This document shows, in pieces, positions 7,074 to 10,888 of a stretch of 10,888 bases of DNA. Origin of the DNA: Thermoflexibacter sp. (GTDB taxonomy: Bacteria; Bacteroidota; Bacteroidia; Cytophagales; Thermoflexibacteraceae); assembly GCA_025455345.1 (NCBI GenBank), contig JALOMS010000101.1, positions 1 through 10,888 of the forward strand, written 5' to 3'. Below the pieces are notes generated by a model that saw only the letters and a list, made by a program, of their open reading frames with translations, searched no databases and was not told where the DNA came from. Made by a program: the position numbers and the translations under genes. Numbering within the stretch: position 1 is the stretch's first letter; the number at the start of each line of letters is the position of its first letter.

Positions 7074-8400
7074 TTAATATTCAAAAATTCCATTTTTTTT
7101 GCTTACTAACTTATTGATTTCCTGAAAAAACTCTCCTTTCTTTAGCTCATCAGTAAATAAATTTTTAGAAATACGCAAAGTTCGCAGTTTGCTTAATTGC
7201 AAGATTTCCAAAGGTATATCCGCAATCGCATTGTTAGTCAGGTCTATTTCTGTTAGATTTTTTAAATTTAAAATTTCATTGGGAAATATACTCAATTTGT
7301 TATTGTGTGCATGAAAAACCCTCAAATTAGACAATTTGCTTATATTGGGATTAATAAATAAAAAATTATTGTGGTGAATGTATATTTCTTGTAAAAAAAG
7401 CCAAATCTCCGATTTCATTAGGTAAAGTAGTGATTTGATTATAAGATAGATACAAATGAGTTAAGTTTTTCAAATAAGAAATTTTAGAAGAAATTTTTTT
7501 GACATTATTGTAATAAATGTCTAATTCTTCCAATGCCCTCAACTGATAAATCACCTCTGGCAAACTATCTAACTTATTCTTATACAAGATAATCTGTCGT
7601 AATTTATCTAATTTCCCAAGCTTATGGCTGATATAGCTAATCTGATTTCCCGCCAAAGCAAGAGATAATAAGTTTGGCATCTTTTTGATACTTTTAGGAA
7701 TTTCTTTTAAGTTACCATAAGCTATGCTCAATTTCTTAAGATTCTTTATTTTAGGAAAACGTATTTTATTGACTGTCAATGAATTATAATCTAAGAATAG
7801 TGCAGATAAGCTTTTTAATTTTCTGGTTTTTTTAGGAAAGTCTAATAATCTATTCCTACTCAAAAAGAGTGTATCAACATTAACGGCATTTTTTAAGGTT
7901 TTAGGAGAGCGAATGAGATAACAATTAGATAAGTCTAACCAAGTCAGGTAATTGAGCTTAGCAAATTTGATATAGACAGGTTTTCTTTCTCGTTCTGATT
8001 TCTGCCATGCCTGATTAGCACTATCCTGTATTCGCATTTGTTCTTTGGCAGGGAGAGCCTCAAAGCGTTTCTTATAATCTTCGTTGCCAAGCAGATTGAT
8101 AAACAGATTGGGGGTTGGTTTTGCTTTGATGCGTATCTTTTTCAACTTTATAAGCTGATTAAGCTCTTCAGTAAGGATAACGGTATCCCCTATAATTTCT
8201 AATTCTTGTAGATTTTTACAATCCAATAACCATTCAGGAACTCTTTGCACAGTTTTGGTGATGGATACGGCAATAATTGTATCTTTGCGGGAGGACTGCA
8301 TTGCCTTGGGAGAAGAAATCATATAGGAGCGATTGGTTTGTGCTAAAGAAGGTAAACACAAACAAATAAATAAGATTATCAAACAAACTAACTGCCTCAT
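7074..8400 (-). pseudogene. secreted leucine-rich-repeat protein, split by a one-base frameshift
   Basis: The gene starts at ATG 8400 with a signal peptide (MRQLVCLIILFICLCLPSLA, cleavage before Gln21). Residues 21-150 contain one or two weak LRR-like units and a charged stretch (105-145). From about 151 there is an unbroken series of 23-residue leucine-rich repeats of the form LxxLxLxxNxLxxLPxxIxxL. Eight are in the first frame, which then runs into a false end with stop near 7366. Four more follow in the other frame (7418 to 7074, ending IFEY). The switch lies at the T7 run of the coding strand (A7 at 7393-7399). Removing one T restores DLAFLQEIYIHHN and a single 441-residue protein with about twelve perfectly phased repeats. 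Intact, it would be exported and probably bind protein or glycan. It starts 15 nt after the GNAT stop, so the two are likely co-transcribed. A sequencing error is as likely as a real mutation. Confidence 0.85.
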
Positions 8401-8415
8401 ATTGATATTTTTAGT

Positions 8416-8907
8416 TTAAAATTTCCCGTATTGCCACGTTTTTAATTTTTCAGGATAAACCATGCAATTAATCCATTCAGGCTCCAACACAGCACCACAT
8501 TTCTTATAAAAATTAATGGCTGGAGTATTCCAATCTAAGACTTGCCATATCACCAAACCCATGTCAGTTTCTAATGCTCTTTTGATGACTACATCTAAAA
8601 GCATTTTACCCAATCCTTTCTGTCGGTGAGATTCGGTAACGATTAAGTCTTCTAACCACAGACACTTGCCTCTCCAAGTAGAATAACGTATGTAAGTCAA
8701 AGCCATTCCTATGATTTCGGGTGTAGGAGTATCAGTTTCTACTACAAAGAACTCAAAAATAGGATTTTTACCAAAACCATCTTCAAGCATTTTTTCAGGA
8801 TTATTGCTTACTTTATGCTCTCCTTTTTCGTAAATCGCCAACTCCATGATAAGGCGAAATGCGTCATTAATATCTTTGGGTTCTCCTTTGCGAATGGTGT
8901 AACTCAT
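8416..8907 (-). CDS. GNAT family N-acetyltransferase, SSAT-like
   Basis: A 163-residue GNAT protein starting MSYTIRKGEP. The frame is open upstream to 8970, but those 21 extra codons run through the terminator hairpin, and the GNAT fold begins right at the ATG at 8907, which I chose. It closely follows the layout of spermidine/spermine (diamine) N-acetyltransferases: ELAIYEKGEHKV (22-33), LEDGFGKNPIFEFFVVE (41-57), WLEDLIV (84-90), the acetyl-CoA loop RQKGLG (95-100), and WNTPAINFYKKCGA (126-139) with the probable general acid Tyr134. Eukaryotic SSAT and thialysine acetyltransferases share these blocks. The natural substrate here may be a polyamine, a lysine analogue or another small amine; sequence does not decide. 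Cytoplasmic. It is followed after 15 nt by the LRR gene. Confidence 0.85.
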   Translation of the reverse strand: MSYTIRKGEPKDINDAFRLIMELAIYEKGEHKVSNNPEKMLEDGFGKNPIFEFFVVETDTPTPEIIGMALTYIRYSTWRGKCLWLEDLIVTESHRQKGLGKMLLDVVIKRALETDMGLVIWQVLDWNTPAINFYKKCGAVLEPEWINCMVYPEKLKTWQYGKF

Positions 8908-8961
8908 AAGTAAAAAATTTGGATTATAATTATAAAAAATGAATTTCTTAAAAAAAGGAGT

Positions 8962-8996
8962 AAGCCCCATCAGTTCTATTAAAACTAATAGGGCTT
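8962..8996 (-). terminator. intrinsic terminator after the transaldolase gene
   Basis: The arms 8962-8975 (AAGCCCCATCAGTT) and 8983-8996 (AACTAATAGGGCTT) form a 14-bp stem with two G.U-type pairs and a 7-nt loop. On the minus strand it is followed, after a 5-nt gap, by seven T (A7 at 8950-8956 on +). It lies 38 nt past the transaldolase stop and separates it from the GNAT-LRR pair. On the + strand the stem runs into five T, so it could stop transcription both ways. Confidence 0.75.
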
Positions 8997-9034
8997 TTTA
9001 TTACCTCTAATGATTGGTAATCAATGAAGGTATA

Positions 9035-9685
9035 TTAAAGTTTTTTGGCATCTGCTAAGAACTTTTCTAAGCCAATATCCGTGAGAGGATGTTTGAGCAA
9101 GCCTAAAATCACGCTTAGAGGACAAGTAGCTACATCAGCCCCAATTTCAGCACATTGGATAAGATGAGGTACATGGCGAATAGAAGCCGCAAGTATCTCT
9201 GTCTCAAATCCATACGTATTATAAATTACGACTAATTGTTCTATCAAATCCAAGCCATCGCCCCCTATGTCGTCTATTCTGCCTATGAAGGGAGAAACAT
9301 ACGTTGCGCCTGCTTTAGCCGCCAAAATCGCCTGTCCTGCGGAAAATACCAAAGTACAATTGGTTTTGATTCCTTTGTCAGTAAAATACTTAATAGCTTT
9401 TACACCATCTTTAATCATTGGAACTTTAACAACGATTTTGGGGTCTATTTCTACCAACTCTTCTCCCTCGCGCACTATACCTGCATAATCAGTAGCTATT
9501 ACCTCCGCACTCACATCTCCATCTACTATATCGCATATTGCTTTGTAATGAGCAAAAATATTATCTTTCCCTTTGATGCCTTCTTTAGCCATGAGAGAGG
9601 GATTGGTAGTTACACCATCTAACACGCCCAAGTCTTGAGCTTCTCTAATCTCGTTTAGATTTGCTGTATCTATAAAAAATTTCAT
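9035..9685 (-). CDS. tal: transaldolase (small MipB/TalC-type subfamily)
   Basis: A 216-residue single-domain aldolase-fold protein, the usual length of the short transaldolase/fructose-6-phosphate aldolase subfamily. Visible marks: KFFIDTANLNEI (2-13), GVTTNPSLMAKEG (24-36), VVKVPM (85-90) with the Schiff-base Lys87, TNCTLVFSAGQA (108-119), and SPFIGRIDDIGGDG (131-144). E. coli fructose-6-phosphate aldolase has Gln59 and Tyr131 at two discriminating positions; this protein has Glu61 and Phe133 there, as true transaldolases do. I therefore predict transfer of dihydroxyacetone units between sedoheptulose 7-phosphate plus glyceraldehyde 3-phosphate and erythrose 4-phosphate plus fructose 6-phosphate. 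Cytoplasmic, pentose phosphate pathway. It has its own candidate promoter and a terminator, so it is probably a single-gene transcript. Confidence 0.93.
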   Translation of the reverse strand: MKFFIDTANLNEIREAQDLGVLDGVTTNPSLMAKEGIKGKDNIFAHYKAICDIVDGDVSAEVIATDYAGIVREGEELVEIDPKIVVKVPMIKDGVKAIKYFTDKGIKTNCTLVFSAGQAILAAKAGATYVSPFIGRIDDIGGDGLDLIEQLVVIYNTYGFETEILAASIRHVPHLIQCAEIGADVATCPLSVILGLLKHPLTDIGLEKFLADAKKL

Positions 9686-9711
9686 ATTATTAATTGATTA
9701 GTTTTATAAGC

Positions 9712-9738
9712 CAAAAATAAAATACTTCTTTGTTTCAA
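9712..9738 (-). promoter_or_regulatory. candidate promoter of the transaldolase gene
   Basis: On the minus strand TATTTTTG (9719 to 9712) matches the Bacteroidota -7 consensus TAnnTTTG and ends 26 nt before the ATG. It is the same octamer as at 303-310. A TTG at 9738-9736 could be the -33 element, but the gap of 16 nt is slightly short; another TTG at 9746-9744 would give 24 nt. Confidence 0.45.
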
Positions 9739-9823
9739 TACTACAATATTACAAGAAATATTAAGGATTAGCAAAGTCTAACAAGATTTCTCTCGGTTGA
9801 TACAATAATTTTTGCCTCGACGA

Positions 9824-10510
9824 TTAGTGAATCTGAATGGTGAATAGCGATTGGTCAAAGCTAATCACCTCTATTTCCCCTCTGAAATTCATGCGTTTAA
9901 TATTCTTTACCTCTACGCTCAAAAAATCTCCTACCTGAGCAGATTTGAGTAGTTCTCTCAAATCCACAAACTCATTTTGGACAAGCAACTCACTGACAAC
10001 CTGTGTACCTCGTAATAGCACAATCTCTAAATCTGCTACCTTATATCGCATATCTTTGGGTATTCGCTCTGCGATTTGAGGTTGAATAAATATTCTGACA
10101 TAGAGGCTATCCAAGTGTTCCTTCGTATAAACCTGTCTTGGATTAAACGCAAAGCCGTCAAAAAAAACATTGATGGTAGGCAAAGGCAATAACACAACCC
10201 TATGCCTACTCTCCGAAATGAGTTTTTCCCCCTCAAAGGCTTTGATAATAACTTCTTTATCCTTAGGAATAATGGTAAGGATATTGGCTAACTGCCCCTT
10301 GATAAGCTCTCCTCCCTCTACTTCAAAACGGATGTTTTCCAAATAAGGGTAGTTCTCTATGTTAATAGCTACCTCATTACCACAAGATTGGTAAAGAGGG
10401 ATAGGTTGGTTATAATAGGGAGTAATTATCATTTTTTGACCATAGCCTATTCCTGATAGGGTAAGCCAAAATAGTAACTTTAAAATTAATAAAAATGACA
10501 GCTTTTTCAT
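9824..10510 (-). CDS. secreted protein resembling the GldM C-terminal domains
   Basis: A 228-residue protein with a clear signal peptide (first 24 residues, cleavage near YGQ|KM), so it is exported to the periplasm or beyond. The rest looks like two beta-rich domains in the order seen at the C-terminus of GldM/PorM, the periplasmic shaft of the gliding/type IX secretion motor. Residues 36-100 (PLYQSCGNEVAINIENYP, then EVEGGELIKGQ and ILTIIPKDKEVIIKAFEGEKL) parallel the GldM block VVYRG-DNPISI...G....K.V.I.V, and 101-228, ending in LLKSAQVGDFLSVEVKNIK, parallels the final domain with its L..A..GD pattern. Full GldM is about 500 residues with an N-terminal membrane helix that drives the motor; this protein lacks both. 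It is therefore a stand-alone relative, not gldM itself. It starts 50 nt after the stop of a TPR-like membrane protein gene and likely shares its transcript. The family link is by eye and moderate. Confidence 0.6.
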   Translation of the reverse strand: MKKLSFLLILKLLFWLTLSGIGYGQKMIITPYYNQPIPLYQSCGNEVAINIENYPYLENIRFEVEGGELIKGQLANILTIIPKDKEVIIKAFEGEKLISESRHRVVLLPLPTINVFFDGFAFNPRQVYTKEHLDSLYVRIFIQPQIAERIPKDMRYKVADLEIVLLRGTQVVSELLVQNEFVDLRELLKSAQVGDFLSVEVKNIKRMNFRGEIEVISFDQSLFTIQIH

Positions 10511-10560
10511 GGTTTTAATGGATTAAAATAATTGAAAAAAATATGCTTAAAAATACTATG

Positions 10561-10887
10561 CTAATTGATTTCAAAAGTCAAAATGCTTTGTTGACTATCA
10601 AATCTCTCCCAGTTTTTATTTTCGATTTTATGAGTATGCTCGGTGATTTTAAATCTTTCTGACTGATATGCCTCAGCTAATATACTCGCTTGCACAGCTC
10701 TTTGATTGGCGATTTTGGCTTCTTCGTATTGCTGTTCCTTGTATAAAAACCAACTATATCTGTCCCAAGTGCGATAATCACAAGCAACTTGGTTATTTGA
10801 CTTAATGTTAAAAAAGTAATATAACTCGTGAATAGGCATACTGACGACAAGCAAGTTCATCAAAAGTGCAATTGCTAAAATGTAAAG
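10561..10887 (-). CDS. membrane-anchored or secreted protein with TPR-like motif (partial)
   Basis: The frame is open from the right edge of the window to the stop at 10561, giving 108 residues without a stop in the edge-proximal part, so the true start probably lies outside. The first visible residues (LYILAIALLMNLLVVSMP) are a hydrophobic helix, either a signal peptide missing only its first few residues or a membrane anchor. Then comes a segment with the pattern of one tetratricopeptide-like helix pair (YSWFLYKEQQYEEAKIANQRAV), and a polar C-terminus. No family is recognised with confidence. The next gene in the same direction encodes the GldM-C-like secreted protein, 50 nt away, which suggests that both work in the cell envelope. 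Confidence 0.6.
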   Translation of the reverse strand, partial: LYILAIALLMNLLVVSMPIHELYYFFNIKSNNQVACDYRTWDRYSWFLYKEQQYEEAKIANQRAVQASILAEAYQSERFKITEHTHKIENKNWERFDSQQSILTFEIN

Positions 10888-10888
10888 C

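Noticed and set aside
7366..7418. Programmed -1 ribosomal frameshift at the U-rich slippery site in the LRR gene
   Set aside because: The zero frame reads GCU UUU UUU ACA. A -1 shift leads to the frame UAC AAG AAA, which does not encode the repeats; only +1, or loss of one U, gives the LRR frame.
8908..8970. N-terminal extension of the GNAT protein up to 8970
   Set aside because: The added codons overlap the terminator hairpin at 8962-8996, and the GNAT domain begins at the ATG at 8907.
9236..9622. + strand open frame of 128 codons opposite the transaldolase
   Set aside because: It is a shadow of a well-conserved gene on the other strand and has no recognisable domain or promoter.
9035..9685. 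Fructose-6-phosphate aldolase instead of transaldolase
   Set aside because: Glu61 and Phe133 match the transaldolase state at the two discriminating active-site positions.

Overview
The window looks like chromosomal DNA from a member of the Bacteroidota, most plausibly a gliding-type Cytophagales. The signs are low GC, no Shine-Dalgarno sequences before starts, TAnnTTTG-type -7 promoter elements, a GldM C-terminal-like protein and a secreted leucine-rich-repeat protein. No genus can be named from this sequence.

The left edge (1-259) holds the end of a c-type cytochrome on the + strand, closed by a strong intrinsic terminator. From 344 to 6771 six genes run on the + strand with short gaps and one start/stop overlap: a SiaC/DUF1987-type phospho-switch protein, a Wzx/MOP-type flippase, a polysaccharide pyruvyl transferase, a GT9 (heptosyltransferase-family) glycosyltransferase, bifunctional HldE, and GmhA. 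Together they form a surface-glycan/ADP-heptose module. GmhA isomerises sedoheptulose 7-phosphate. HldE phosphorylates the product and activates it as ADP-heptose. The GT9 enzyme probably transfers a heptose. The flippase and pyruvyl transferase serve export and decoration of a glycan. GmhB (phosphatase) and HldD (epimerase) are not in the window. A SiaC-like protein at the head of such a module is the most interesting regulatory hint.

From 6815 to 7073 lies a convergent intergenic region. It has a palindrome with two competing left arms (terminator or mobile-element-derived repeat), followed by a stretch whose composition differs from its flanks.

From 7074 to the right edge everything is on the minus strand. 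Reading in the direction of transcription, from high to low coordinates: a membrane-anchored or secreted TPR-like protein (cut by the window end), a secreted GldM-C-like protein, a small-subfamily transaldolase with its own promoter, an SSAT-like GNAT acetyltransferase, and a secreted LRR protein. A single extra T in a T7 run splits the LRR gene into two frames. The transaldolase has active-site residues of true transaldolases, so it handles sedoheptulose 7-phosphate, the substrate of GmhA in the facing cluster.

I see no CRISPR array, tRNA, rRNA or complete insertion sequence.
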